Below are positions 50,581 to 59,477 of a DNA stretch of 64,000 nt, in pieces; position 1 is the first letter of the stretch, and every line of letters starts with the position of its first letter. This DNA comes from Mycobacterium gallinarum (GTDB lineage Bacteria; Actinomycetota; Actinomycetes; Mycobacteriales; Mycobacteriaceae), in NCBI RefSeq assembly GCF_010726765.1, contig NZ_AP022601.1, positions 4,898,001 to 4,962,000 on the forward strand. The letters are read 5' to 3'. Made by a program: the position numbers and the translations under genes. The notes under the pieces were generated by a model, which was not told the DNA's origin, searched no databases, and saw only the letters and a list, made by a program, of their open reading frames with translations.

Positions 50581-51642
50581 CTAGTCGTAGACGATGACCG
50601 CACGTCCGACGAAGTCACCTCGGCCCAGTGCATCGATGTGGTCGTTGACGTCTTCGAAGTTCACCGGCGTGACCGAGTCCTTGATCTTGCCGGCCTCGGC
50701 GAGCGCGACCACTTCGGTGAGGTCGTTGTAGTTGCCCCAGAACGACCCGAACAACGAGTACTCGCGGCTGACCAATGGGAACAGCGAGATGTCCACCCGG
50801 TTGCCGACCAGTCCCACCGAGGCGACGGCACCCTCGGTCGCCAGTAGCGAGAAAGCCAGCCTGATGCTCTCCTCGGCGCCCGCACACTCGATGACCGCGT
50901 CGAACTCCCGCCTGCCCGTGGCCTGCTCGAGTGCATCCCGCGCCTCGTCCTCGGACCTGCCGCCGATGTTGATGGTGTGATCAGCGCCGTTCTCCGTTGC
51001 CAGCGCCAGCTTTTCAGCGTTTCGGCCGAATGCGACCACGGTGGCCCCGCCGCCGAGCAGCTTGGCGTATTGCACTCCGTAGGCACCGAGTCCGCCGATA
51101 CCCATCACCGCCAGCGTCGTTCCCGGACCAAGCACCCCGGCGGCCTGCAACTTCTTCAGTCCCCGGTACGGGGTCAGCCCGGCATCGGTCAGCGGTGCCA
51201 GCGACAGCGGCGATAGGTTGCCACTCACCTTGATCAGTTGTTGGTAGGCGACGGGAACATACTCCTGATAGCCGCCGTGGGGGCCGAACCCGATCCAGTG
51301 GCCCTGGTTGCAGATGTGTTCGTTGCCGCGGTGACATTGGCGGCAGGAGCCGTCGCCGCGTGGCCCGAACACCACCACCGGGTCGCCCTCTGCCAGGCCA
51401 GCCGCGGCGGGCACTTCTGCGCCGATCCGGTCGATGGTCCCCGCGATCTCGTGCCCCGGTGTGGCAGGCATCGGCATGTCGGTGCCGAAGTAGCCGTCGA
51501 TGAGTTGAAAGTCCGTGCGGCACATGCCCGCACCGCCTACCTTGACGAGGACCTCGCCGGGTCCGACGGCCGGAATCGGAATCTCTTCCAACACCAGCGG
51601 CTGCTTGTATCCGTGCATCCGTGCCGCGCGCATCATCGCCAC
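50581..51642 (-). CDS. Zinc-dependent alcohol dehydrogenase (MDR family)
   Basis: A 353-residue medium-chain dehydrogenase. The catalytic zinc Cys is in GAGMCRTDFQLIDG (about 40), PGHEIAGTIDRIGAEVP supplies the zinc His/Glu, a structural zinc site is in SCRQCHRGNEHICNQG although one of the usual four Cys is replaced, and the NAD fold is AVMGIGGLGAYGVQYAKLLG. It looks like actinobacterial NAD-dependent secondary alcohol dehydrogenases. It starts 10 bp after the flavohemoglobin stop and is last in a three-gene operon. Confidence 0.9.
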   Translation of the reverse strand: MAMMRAARMHGYKQPLVLEEIPIPAVGPGEVLVKVGGAGMCRTDFQLIDGYFGTDMPMPATPGHEIAGTIDRIGAEVPAAAGLAEGDPVVVFGPRGDGSCRQCHRGNEHICNQGHWIGFGPHGGYQEYVPVAYQQLIKVSGNLSPLSLAPLTDAGLTPYRGLKKLQAAGVLGPGTTLAVMGIGGLGAYGVQYAKLLGGGATVVAFGRNAEKLALATENGADHTINIGGRSEDEARDALEQATGRREFDAVIECAGAEESIRLAFSLLATEGAVASVGLVGNRVDISLFPLVSREYSLFGSFWGNYNDLTEVVALAEAGKIKDSVTPVNFEDVNDHIDALGRGDFVGRAVIVYD

Positions 51643-51652
51643 AGTCTAGGGC

Positions 51653-52816
51653 TCAGGCGTGTGGATCGTGCTGGATACGTTCGGCCGGAGCACCTTTGGC
51701 GAGCAATGCGGCCTTGGTGGCCTCGACCATCTCCGGGCTCCCACAGATCAGGATCTGCCGGTCGCTCCAACTGCCGTACCGCGTAACGACCGCCGGGAGT
51801 GTCCCGGTCTGGCGGACGTGCAGACCGCGCGGCGGTTGCACATCGGGGAAGTCGGCCGCCCACGGCGGATCGGTGTTGTACTCCGACACCGGCGTCACGG
51901 ACAGCCACGGGTTGTGCGACGCGACCTGCCACAGTGTCTGGAGGTCGTAGAGCTCACACGGATAGCGGGCGCCGAAGAACAGATGCACCCGCGGGTTCAC
52001 GGCCTTGCGGGTGAGATCCATGATCAGCGTCCGCAGCGGCGCGAGGCCGGTGCCCCCCGCGACCATCAATACGTCGCCGTCGTCGCGGTCGATGTGCATC
52101 CCGCCGTGTGGGTTCGATATCCGCCACCGGTCACCCGGCCTCGTCTCGGCGACGATCGCCGGACTCACCATGCCGCCCGGCACCGAGCGGACGTGGAACT
52201 CGATGCCCCCGCCGCGGTCGGCGGGGATGGACGGACTCAGATAGCGCCACCGCCGCGGCCACTGCGGGACCTGGACGGTGACGTACTGGCCGGGGTGGTA
52301 GTACAGCGGACGGTCCAGTTGCAACCGGATCACCGAGACGTCCCGGGTGGCGCGGATCAGTTCGATCACCGTGCCGTCGCAAAAGGGCGGGCCCTTCTCG
52401 GCGTCGGCTGCCCCGCGCATCACCCCGACGAGCAGTGCCACCGCGTCGTGGGTGGCCTCGGCGAGCCTGTCGTCCCACTGTTCGATCAGCTGGGTGCGCA
52501 GCGTCGTCAGCAGCGCGTCCTGCAGGCTGTCGTAATGCCGTTGTGTCACACCATATTTGCGATGGTCGCGGCCCAGCTGCGCGAGGAACGCCACAGGCTC
52601 CTGGGCCCGCTGGTCGACGAGTTCGCCGAACAGCCAGGTCACCGCCTTGGCGAAGGCTTTTCGCTGAGCCGTCATGTCCGGGGGGAACAGGTCGCGGACC
52701 GACATGTCGATGGCGAACCAGCGGGTGTAGAAGCGACGGATCAGTTCGTCGGAGCCGAACGCGGGGTCGACGGTGTCGCGCAATATGCGCAGCGCGTCAC
52801 GATCGTCGAGTCCCAC
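51653..52816 (-). CDS. Type II flavohemoglobin (globin-FAD/NAD reductase)
   Basis: A 387-residue fusion. Residues 1-135 are a globin (ALRILRDTVDPAFGSDELIR; the likely proximal His is in GRDHRKYGVTQRHY), followed by an FAD domain with the motif RRWRYLSPSIP, and an NAD domain with VLMVAGGTGLAPLRTLIMDL and LICGSPEMVEAT. It matches M. tuberculosis Rv0385, the type II flavohemoglobin, for which oxidation of D-lactate rather than NO detoxification was reported. It overlaps the upstream permease gene by 20 bp. Operon with permease and alcohol dehydrogenase. Confidence 0.92.
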   Translation of the reverse strand: MGLDDRDALRILRDTVDPAFGSDELIRRFYTRWFAIDMSVRDLFPPDMTAQRKAFAKAVTWLFGELVDQRAQEPVAFLAQLGRDHRKYGVTQRHYDSLQDALLTTLRTQLIEQWDDRLAEATHDAVALLVGVMRGAADAEKGPPFCDGTVIELIRATRDVSVIRLQLDRPLYYHPGQYVTVQVPQWPRRWRYLSPSIPADRGGGIEFHVRSVPGGMVSPAIVAETRPGDRWRISNPHGGMHIDRDDGDVLMVAGGTGLAPLRTLIMDLTRKAVNPRVHLFFGARYPCELYDLQTLWQVASHNPWLSVTPVSEYNTDPPWAADFPDVQPPRGLHVRQTGTLPAVVTRYGSWSDRQILICGSPEMVEATKAALLAKGAPAERIQHDPHA

Positions 52817-53810
52817 GTCGTTCGATAGTAAGCGCCGACGCGACGATCAGTGCCAGACCGAGCAGCGACCAGCAGATCAGCACCACGGTCGGCAGTGTTC
52901 CGCCGGCTCCGTCGAAGAACGCCGTCGACCTCAGCAATGTGGCGTTCGCGCCCTGGGGCAGCCATTGCCCCAGTTGACCCCAGCCGCTGGGCAGCATCTC
53001 CGGTGCGCTGTTGAGGCCCGATAGAGGGTTGCCCAGCAGCATCGCCACCACCGCCCCGCCGATCAGCCCGGCCCGACCGAACAATGATCCAAGGCCCAGG
53101 ATGAACAAGGCCATGGCCAGCACCCCCAGCGTCAAACCACCGGCCACACCCCAGAAGTTCGCGTCGATCGAACCAAGCACGTACTTCAGGAGTGCGGCCA
53201 CCGACACGCCTGCCACCCCGGCGAACACGACCGTCGCGATGAGACGGGTCCACACCTCACGCTTGAGCGCGAACATCAATGCGATCGCCGGTAACAGTCC
53301 GGCCAGTGTGATCGGCAGCGCGGACGCGGCGAGCCCGACGCCGCGCGGATCATCGGTGGTCGGCGGGGCCAGGTCCTCGGTGGCTATCGGCACCCCAGCG
53401 TGCTGGGCGATGCCGTTGCCGATCTGTGTGAGCATCTGCGCGATCATCGGACTTCCGCCAGTCGCGATCAACATGTTTGGCCCGTCGGGGCCGAAGGAGA
53501 TGCCGCCGTAGACATCGCGGTGGCGGATCGCGTCGCGAAGTGCGGCCTCGCCGGGGTAGTAGGTGATGGCGAAGGCGCCCGGCGCCTGCTTCTCCAGGGT
53601 CGCGCCGACTTGGCCGCTCGCCGCCTGCGGGCCGGCGACGCCGATGGGCACGTCGTGCGGCGCTGTGCGCGCGGCGGGCAGCGCGAACGCGATCGCGACG
53701 AGGGCGAGCGCGACAGTGAGCACCGCGATGATGCCGGTCGCCCGGATCGCCGCGGGGGGTTCGTGCGCGGGTATCGCGTGGGTGTGCCTGGGCACGGTCT
53801 CCATGACCAT
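52797..53810 (-). CDS. ABC-2/YhgE-like membrane permease
   Basis: A protein of about 337 residues with one N-terminal transmembrane helix (about 28-50, ATGIIAVLTVALALVAIAFA), a periplasmic domain of 120 residues (DVPIGVAGPQAASGQVGATL, YYPGEAALRDAIRHRDVYGG), and five more helices (LAGLLPAIALMFALKREVWT and on), a plan like YhgE/ABC-2 permeases. No ATPase gene is adjacent. The ATG at 53810 follows AGAGG. It is divergent from the TetR gene at 53910, with a palindrome between them. Confidence 0.8.
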   Translation of the reverse strand: MVMETVPRHTHAIPAHEPPAAIRATGIIAVLTVALALVAIAFALPAARTAPHDVPIGVAGPQAASGQVGATLEKQAPGAFAITYYPGEAALRDAIRHRDVYGGISFGPDGPNMLIATGGSPMIAQMLTQIGNGIAQHAGVPIATEDLAPPTTDDPRGVGLAASALPITLAGLLPAIALMFALKREVWTRLIATVVFAGVAGVSVAALLKYVLGSIDANFWGVAGGLTLGVLAMALFILGLGSLFGRAGLIGGAVVAMLLGNPLSGLNSAPEMLPSGWGQLGQWLPQGANATLLRSTAFFDGAGGTLPTVVLICWSLLGLALIVASALTIERRGTRRS

Positions 53811-53872
53811 CAGCCGACCTCTTTTCACTCATCGTTGAATTAATCGCACGGTGAGCGTATCGCGGGCCGGTC

Positions 53873-53898
53873 ATCATTTCAACAGTCAGTGAAATGAT
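53873..53898. promoter_or_regulatory. TetR operator ATCATTTCA-N8-TGAAATGAT
   Basis: A perfect 9-bp inverted repeat with 8-bp spacer lies 11 bp before the TetR ATG and 62 bp before the permease start. It is the probable autoregulatory and operon-controlling site. Confidence 0.85.
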
Positions 53899-53909
53899 AG
53901 TGTCGATAG

Positions 53910-54542
53910 ATGCCTTCACCAGCGAAAACGAGGAAGCGGCGAGGGCGACGCCAGGGAGATCCGGTGTCGCGGGAGGCCGTTCTGGCTGCGGCCAAGGTGC
54001 GGTTCGCGGCAGAGGGCTACGAGAAGACCACGCTGCGGTCGATCGCGGACGACGCCAACGTGGATCCGTCGATGGTGCTGTACCTGTTCGGCTCGAAGGC
54101 CGACCTGTTCAGAGAGGCGCTGCGGCTCATCATCGACCCGGCCGCGCTTGTTGCCGCGCTCTCCGGGGGTGCCGACGACGAACCCGATATCGGTACTCGC
54201 ATGGTGCGCACCTACCTGCGGATCTGGGAGTCGCCCGACACGGGTCCGAGCATGGTGGCGATGCTGCAGTCGGCGACGTCCAACTCCGATGCCCACGACG
54301 CCTTCCGTGCCTTCATGCAGAACTACGTGCTGACGGCGGTGTCCGATGTGCTCGGTGGTGGGGATGAGGCCAGGCTTCGTGCGATGCTCGCCGCGAGTCA
54401 GCTCGTTGGGGCGGCGGTGCTGCGCTACGTCATGAAGGTAGCGCCGATGGCGACACTGTCTGGCGACGAAATGGTGCGGCTGCTCGCACCGACGGTGACG
54501 CGCTATCTGACCGCGGACGCCAGGGAGCTCGGGCTCCCCTGA
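53910..54542 (+). CDS. TetR-family regulator
   Basis: A 210-residue TetR protein with basic N-terminus (KTRKRRGRRQGDPVSREAVL), HTH about 22-65 (AAAKVRFAAEGYEKTTLRSI, then DPSMVLYLFGSKADLFREAL), and a helical ligand domain. ATG at 53910; no Shine-Dalgarno is obvious, so the message may be nearly leaderless. It probably represses the divergent permease-flavohemoglobin-dehydrogenase operon through the palindrome at 53873. Confidence 0.9.
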   Translation: MPSPAKTRKRRGRRQGDPVSREAVLAAAKVRFAAEGYEKTTLRSIADDANVDPSMVLYLFGSKADLFREALRLIIDPAALVAALSGGADDEPDIGTRMVRTYLRIWESPDTGPSMVAMLQSATSNSDAHDAFRAFMQNYVLTAVSDVLGGGDEARLRAMLAASQLVGAAVLRYVMKVAPMATLSGDEMVRLLAPTVTRYLTADARELGLP

Positions 54543-54548
54543 GCAGCC

Positions 54549-55226
54549 TCAAAGGACCAGGCCGTGAATTCCCTTGTACAGCACCAGGAGACCGATCACG
54601 ACGAGAATGCCCGCGACGAGCACGGCATGCTGGCGCTCCATCCAGTCCCGCAGCCGTCGCAGGGGCTCGACGAGGCGATCACCCGACACGGCATAGGCCA
54701 GGATCGGCAATGCGACCGTCGAGCCCGCGACCGCGACGTACCAGATGACCGCCAACCACACTCGGGCGTCGGCCATCCCCGTCGTGCCGATGGCCAAACC
54801 CGCAGCGGCACAGATGAACAGCACCTTGGGATTGACTGCGGTGAGGACAAGACCTGTCACGCCGGCACGAGCGGGAGTGAGCTTGGACATGCTCTGCAGC
54901 CACTTTGGAACGTGCGCAGCCTTCTTGCGGGTGAGCCATCGGTAGATGCCGAACACGATCAACGCCGCACCGACCACGATGCGTAGCCAGGACGCCCAGC
55001 CGGGCGGCTTGCCACCGAGTCCGCCGATGAGGCCGGACACTGCAAGGAAGATGCTCGTCAACGCCGCGAGGCCGATCAGCCAACCCGTCAGGAAAGCCAG
55101 CCCCGCCGGCCGTGGCCGGGGCGTTTGCAGCACCAGCACCGCCGGGATGATCGACAACGGCGAAAGTGCCACGACCAGTGCGAGCGGTATGAGCTCGATC
55201 AGCACCGATCCCCAGTTGTCCGACAA
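54549..55226 (-). CDS. GAP/Sap-family membrane protein
   Basis: A protein of about 225 residues with six hydrophobic segments (ELIPLALVVALSPLSIIPAV at the start, GLAFLTGWLIGLAALTSIFL, VLTAVNPKVLFICAAAGLAI, AVLVAGILVVIGLLVLYKGI). It resembles LysE-like transporters and the mycobacterial GAP/Sap proteins linked with surface glycolipid export. The TTG at 55226 follows GAGGGGGAG closely; a GTG at 55205 is an alternative. Convergent with the TetR gene and divergent from the multicopper oxidase gene. Substrate unknown. Confidence 0.75.
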   Translation of the reverse strand: MSDNWGSVLIELIPLALVVALSPLSIIPAVLVLQTPRPRPAGLAFLTGWLIGLAALTSIFLAVSGLIGGLGGKPPGWASWLRIVVGAALIVFGIYRWLTRKKAAHVPKWLQSMSKLTPARAGVTGLVLTAVNPKVLFICAAAGLAIGTTGMADARVWLAVIWYVAVAGSTVALPILAYAVSGDRLVEPLRRLRDWMERQHAVLVAGILVVIGLLVLYKGIHGLVL

Positions 55227-55340
55227 TGCTCCCCCTCTCGTCGCGTCATTCGATACGCAACGTAGCAATCATTGACCAAGCGGACTGTCCGTATGAAGCG
55301 ATGACCGCCCAGGCGACCACCATGCCGATAGCATCTGCGC

Positions 55341-58300
55341 ATGCGGCGGCCCGGTTCACGCGCGTGTATTGCTCTGATGTTGATTGTCACGTTGATCGCG
55401 GCGGCAACCGCATGCTCGCGTGACAAAGAAGCGCCCGCGCCGCAGGCCGGAGTCAACGCCGGACCCGACGGCAGACCCGCCCCGTTCAGGGAGCCCGTGC
55501 GGCTGTCGAGCAAGGACGGCGTACTCGAGGTGCGACTGTCGGCGCACCAGGGCACCGTCAACCTCGACACAGTCAAGGAGCCGGTCACCAATTTCCTGAT
55601 CTTCTCCTACGACCTTGTCAAAGGTACGAGCTCGAACGGATCGACGAAGGGCGACAACGTCTATCCCGCGCCCACGTTGCGGGTGGAACCCGGCGAGAAG
55701 CTGATCGTCCACTACGACAACGATCTTCAGAATCTGACGATCCCGGACTTCTACGATCCCGCGATGACGCCCAAGGGCGGTGAGGTGCCGCTGTATCCGC
55801 CCGCTCTCAAAGAGGCGCCGTTGAACCTGCACACCCACGGTCTGCACATCAGCCCGTCGGGCAATGCCGACAACGTGTTGTTGTCGATTCCTGCCGGTAT
55901 GAGCAACACCTTCACCTACGACGTGCCCGAGAACATGCCCAATGGGCTGTACTGGTATCACAGCCACCGGCACACGATGACGTCGCAGCAGACGTACGCC
56001 GGATTGGCCGGCCTGTTGGAGATCGGTCGCCCCGACGGCAATCTGCCGCTGGTCACGCAGAACGATATTCCCATCCGCAACATGGCGATTCAGTACAACT
56101 ACGTGTTCGACCGTAGCGGCAAGGGGCACCAGCTCAACAACTACAGCTGGCCACAGTGGGCGAGCACGCTCGAACCGCCCGACGGGAACCAGCTCGCCGA
56201 CGGCACGTACCAGCCGAGCCTGGCGCCGGTGAACATCGCCGACACCACAGTCGGCGCCCAGTACCTGACGCCGTGGTGGGCCGGACCGCTGTCACCGCGC
56301 AACAATCGCGGTCAGACTCAGTTCATCCCCTCGAATCTGATGAGCTTCGACAGTCCGACGACAAAGTTCGCCGAGAACCCGGGCCTGCCTGACAATCAGC
56401 GCGACGTGCAGTTCACCGTGAACGGCCAGTTCCAGCCGGAACTGAAGATCAAGCCGGGTCAGACGGAGATCTGGACGGTCGCCAATATCAGCGATATCGC
56501 CTATATGACACTGCGATTGACCGAGACCGCCACCGGCGACCATCCGAAGTTCTCGATAGTCGGGCAGGACGGTAACCCCTACACACAGGTCGGTCGCCCG
56601 GTCTACGGGGATGGGACAACGCTCAGCGTGCCGCCCGGGTCACGGTATGCGATCGCGGTCACGATGCCCAAGGAGGGGGATCTGGTCCTGGAGTTCCCGC
56701 CGGACCCCGATGCCAAGCCGCTCGTGAATCCCGGTGTGCTCTATACCAACAACGGGACCAAGAACACACCCGCGGTGCTGGGCACTCTCACGGTCGATCC
56801 CAAGTACATGGCGTTCGCCGACGGCTTCTTCGTGTTCCCGACGCAGACCCTGATCCGTGCCACGCCCGACACCAGTGGCGAAGGAAAGACCACCGCTTTC
56901 GAACCCGGGCAGAACCTCGACGCCTATACGTCGTTCGTGGACACGTCGGTGATGACCCCCGCCGTCAAACGGACCATGACGATCACCGACACCATCGGTG
57001 GCAACATCGCCAGCAACAACGATCCCAAGGCCGTCATCTACCAGTTCGAACCCGCCGGGTTCCCGAACGTCTCGCTGATCCAGCCGCGGCTCAACTCCGT
57101 TGAGGAGTGGACGATCGTCAATCAGAACAACGATGCGCATCCAATGCACATCCACGTCAACGACTTTCAAGTGATGGCCATCGATGATCCGCATAGGGGC
57201 AGGACCGGCGTACAACCCTGGGGGCTCGACAACGTCAACGTGCCCGCGCCGGTATTCAACGACATGCACGTGGTGAGCACGCCCGCGACGCTGACCCTGC
57301 GCCAGGAGTTCTCGGAGTTCGCGGGCACGTACGTGATCCACTGCCACCGCCTCAACCATGAGGACAACGGACTCATGGCCACCATCAACGTCATCCCCGA
57401 GGTGTCGACATACGCCGTGGCCAATCCCGGCTCCGATGGTAAACCGGCTTCCGTCCAGGTCCGGGATGGCAACGGCGACAAGGTGCTGCAGACCGTCGTC
57501 CCGTTCCCGGATTTCGAGGGCACGCCGTCGGTGGCGATGGCCGACGTGAACGGCGACATGATTCTCGATCTGCTTGTCGGAACCGGTAAGGGCGCCACGC
57601 CGGAGGTCGTCGCGTACGACGGCAACGACACCGACCTGGGCCTGTTCAAGACCGAGATCACCCGGTTCGTCCCGTTCGACTCCGACTTCACCGGCGGTGT
57701 GACCGTCGCCGGGGCGGACATCGACGGAAACTCATTGGCCGACAACATCATCGTCGGTACCGGTCCGGGCACAGAGTCGCAGGTGAAGGTGTATACCTCG
57801 AAGCTGCCGTCCGAGTCGGGCAAGGAGCCCGACGTGTTGTCCGCGTTCACGCCCTATCCCGGATCGCAGTCCGGGGTAACGCTGGCCACCGGAATGGTCG
57901 AATTCGGTTCAGGCCGCGAGACCATCGTGACCGCGCCGGGTCCCGGCGATGCGCCGCTCGTCAAGTCGTTCCGGTGGGACCTCTACACGCCGACCGCGCG
58001 GGCGCAGGCCAACGGCACGGCTACCGAGCACGCCGCAAAGCCCAATGAGCCCAGGATGACATCGAATTTCCTCGCCTACGCAGAGGACTACAGGGACGGG
58101 GTCGCGCTGTCGACCGGATGGGTTGCCGGTGGCGAGGGTGGCGCCATGAGCATCATCACCAGCCAACTCGCAGGGCCGGGCACCGTGCGGGTGTGGTCGA
58201 CGGGCTCCAAGCTCGACGGGCAGCCCGGCATGTACCTCGACAGCCCCAACCACCATGAGGAGAACATCGAATACGCCGAGATCGCATCGTTCACACCGTT

Positions 58301-58499
58301 CCCCGGCGGGTCGACCGTCGCGACGAGCAGCACCGTCTACGGAGCCGATCTCGTTGTGGCGGGAACCACTGCTGGTGGCCAGGAGGTCCGCAAGTACACC
58401 CTGGAGCGACCAGCCCCGGATGCGACGACGTTGGCGCCGAAGCTACTCACCACCCTGCCGAAGATGCCGGCGGGACCGACGCCGCTGGGCGGCCGTTAG
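55341..58499 (+). CDS. Multicopper oxidase with C-terminal FG-GAP-like repeats
   Basis: A 1052-residue exported protein. The signal peptide MRRPGSRACIALMLIVTLIA ends near AAATAC, a weak lipobox. Residues 90-690 are a multicopper oxidase: the copper motifs are NLHTHGLHISPSGNADN, WYHSHRHTMTSQQTY, HPMHIHVNDFQVM and VIHCHRLNHEDNGLM, so all four copper-binding segments are present. From about 720 there are repeats with D-x-N-G-D-x-x-x-D motifs (ADVNGDMILDLLVGTGKGAT, ADIDGNSLADNIIVGTGPGT) like FG-GAP/integrin propeller blades. It overlaps the convergent ABM gene by 4 bp. Substrate unknown. Confidence 0.88.
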   Translation: MRRPGSRACIALMLIVTLIAAATACSRDKEAPAPQAGVNAGPDGRPAPFREPVRLSSKDGVLEVRLSAHQGTVNLDTVKEPVTNFLIFSYDLVKGTSSNGSTKGDNVYPAPTLRVEPGEKLIVHYDNDLQNLTIPDFYDPAMTPKGGEVPLYPPALKEAPLNLHTHGLHISPSGNADNVLLSIPAGMSNTFTYDVPENMPNGLYWYHSHRHTMTSQQTYAGLAGLLEIGRPDGNLPLVTQNDIPIRNMAIQYNYVFDRSGKGHQLNNYSWPQWASTLEPPDGNQLADGTYQPSLAPVNIADTTVGAQYLTPWWAGPLSPRNNRGQTQFIPSNLMSFDSPTTKFAENPGLPDNQRDVQFTVNGQFQPELKIKPGQTEIWTVANISDIAYMTLRLTETATGDHPKFSIVGQDGNPYTQVGRPVYGDGTTLSVPPGSRYAIAVTMPKEGDLVLEFPPDPDAKPLVNPGVLYTNNGTKNTPAVLGTLTVDPKYMAFADGFFVFPTQTLIRATPDTSGEGKTTAFEPGQNLDAYTSFVDTSVMTPAVKRTMTITDTIGGNIASNNDPKAVIYQFEPAGFPNVSLIQPRLNSVEEWTIVNQNNDAHPMHIHVNDFQVMAIDDPHRGRTGVQPWGLDNVNVPAPVFNDMHVVSTPATLTLRQEFSEFAGTYVIHCHRLNHEDNGLMATINVIPEVSTYAVANPGSDGKPASVQVRDGNGDKVLQTVVPFPDFEGTPSVAMADVNGDMILDLLVGTGKGATPEVVAYDGNDTDLGLFKTEITRFVPFDSDFTGGVTVAGADIDGNSLADNIIVGTGPGTESQVKVYTSKLPSESGKEPDVLSAFTPYPGSQSGVTLATGMVEFGSGRETIVTAPGPGDAPLVKSFRWDLYTPTARAQANGTATEHAAKPNEPRMTSNFLAYAEDYRDGVALSTGWVAGGEGGAMSIITSQLAGPGTVRVWSTGSKLDGQPGMYLDSPNHHEENIEYAEIASFTPFPGGSTVATSSTVYGADLVVAGTTAGGQEVRKYTLERPAPDATTLAPKLLTTLPKMPAGPTPLGGR

Positions 58500-59467
58500 G
58501 GCATCTGCAGGAGCACCTTGGTGATGAGGTAGAAGGTCGCGCTCAACATCGACATGACGACGAGCACGAGTGCAAATCCACGCCAGTTGGTCTTGGTGAC
58601 CGAGACATCGGGCGGCGGCCGCAGCCAGTTCTTGAGCAACGGATTGACGAAACGCGGCATCACGAAGTAACTGAGTGCCAAGCTGGACAACAGGTTTCCG
58701 ATCAGCAGATTCAGCCATAACGGCAACCGCAACGGCCAGAGCGCCAAGGCGATCACCACCACAGTGGGGTAGACGCCGACCCACACCGCGACGGAGGTCT
58801 TGAAGTTCGACGGCGGTGGAGCCTCGGCGCCCGTGTCGTCGAAGGCGAACCAGTTGCCGAAGGAGTTGTCGACTGTTCTGGATTGGTAGTCCTTGAACTT
58901 CGCACCCTCGGCGAGCAGCTGCTTGCGTTCGCCCGAAACCAGCCAACGATCGAGATCGTCGGCGGTGCTGTAGCGATACAGCGCGGTCCACTCCTCCTGA
59001 ACACCCTCCACCGGACGGAACAGCTCGGACCCGCGGAATCCCGGAAAAGCGCTCTCCGCCAGCCGAAGTCGCTCCTGCCAGGCGAGGAACTCGTCGACAT
59101 CGGCCGGATCGACCCGGTGCGTCACCACCACGGTCACCAGTGGATCCGACCTTCGGCCACCGCCGCCGATGACCTGCTGGGTGCCCGGCCCTTCGAAGTA
59201 CTGCTCGGCCTTGAGTAGCATCTCCTGACGGGTGGCGCTGTTGAGCCATGTCTGGACATGCGCGACCGAGTCGAAGCGATAGACGATCACCCAATCGCTT
59301 TGGACCCCGGTGGGCTGGTTGATCTCGGCGGCGATGAAGCCTGGGTACTTGCCGGCTTCGCGGTTCATGTTGAGCTGCCACGCCTCGAACGCCTGCTCCT
59401 GGCCGGGCCGAATGCGCTGACTGATGATCACCGTCGCGGTGGTATCGGTGGCCCCTGTCGTGTCCAT
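58496..59467 (-). CDS. Tandem ABM-domain membrane protein
   Basis: A 323-residue protein with two antibiotic-biosynthesis-monooxygenase (ABM) ferredoxin-like domains: residues 10-95 (TATVIISQRIRPGQEQAFEA, GFIAAEINQPTGVQSDWVIV) and 110-195 (TVVVTHRVDPADVDEFLAWQ, GFRGSELFRPVEGVQEEWTA). Three transmembrane helices follow in the last 110 residues (VGVYPTVVVIALALWPLRLP and on). ATG at 59467. Last gene after the molybdenum hydroxylase genes, 10 bp downstream of them. Role unknown. Confidence 0.82.
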   Translation of the reverse strand: MDTTGATDTTATVIISQRIRPGQEQAFEAWQLNMNREAGKYPGFIAAEINQPTGVQSDWVIVYRFDSVAHVQTWLNSATRQEMLLKAEQYFEGPGTQQVIGGGGRRSDPLVTVVVTHRVDPADVDEFLAWQERLRLAESAFPGFRGSELFRPVEGVQEEWTALYRYSTADDLDRWLVSGERKQLLAEGAKFKDYQSRTVDNSFGNWFAFDDTGAEAPPPSNFKTSVAVWVGVYPTVVVIALALWPLRLPLWLNLLIGNLLSSLALSYFVMPRFVNPLLKNWLRPPPDVSVTKTNWRGFALVLVVMSMLSATFYLITKVLLQMP

Positions 59468-59477
59468 GTCCTGCCAA

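Noticed and set aside
58443..59477. Alternative 344-codon frame overlapping the ABM protein gene
   Set aside because: The peptide is Arg/Gly-rich frame-shifted noise; the other frame contains two ABM domains and membrane helices.
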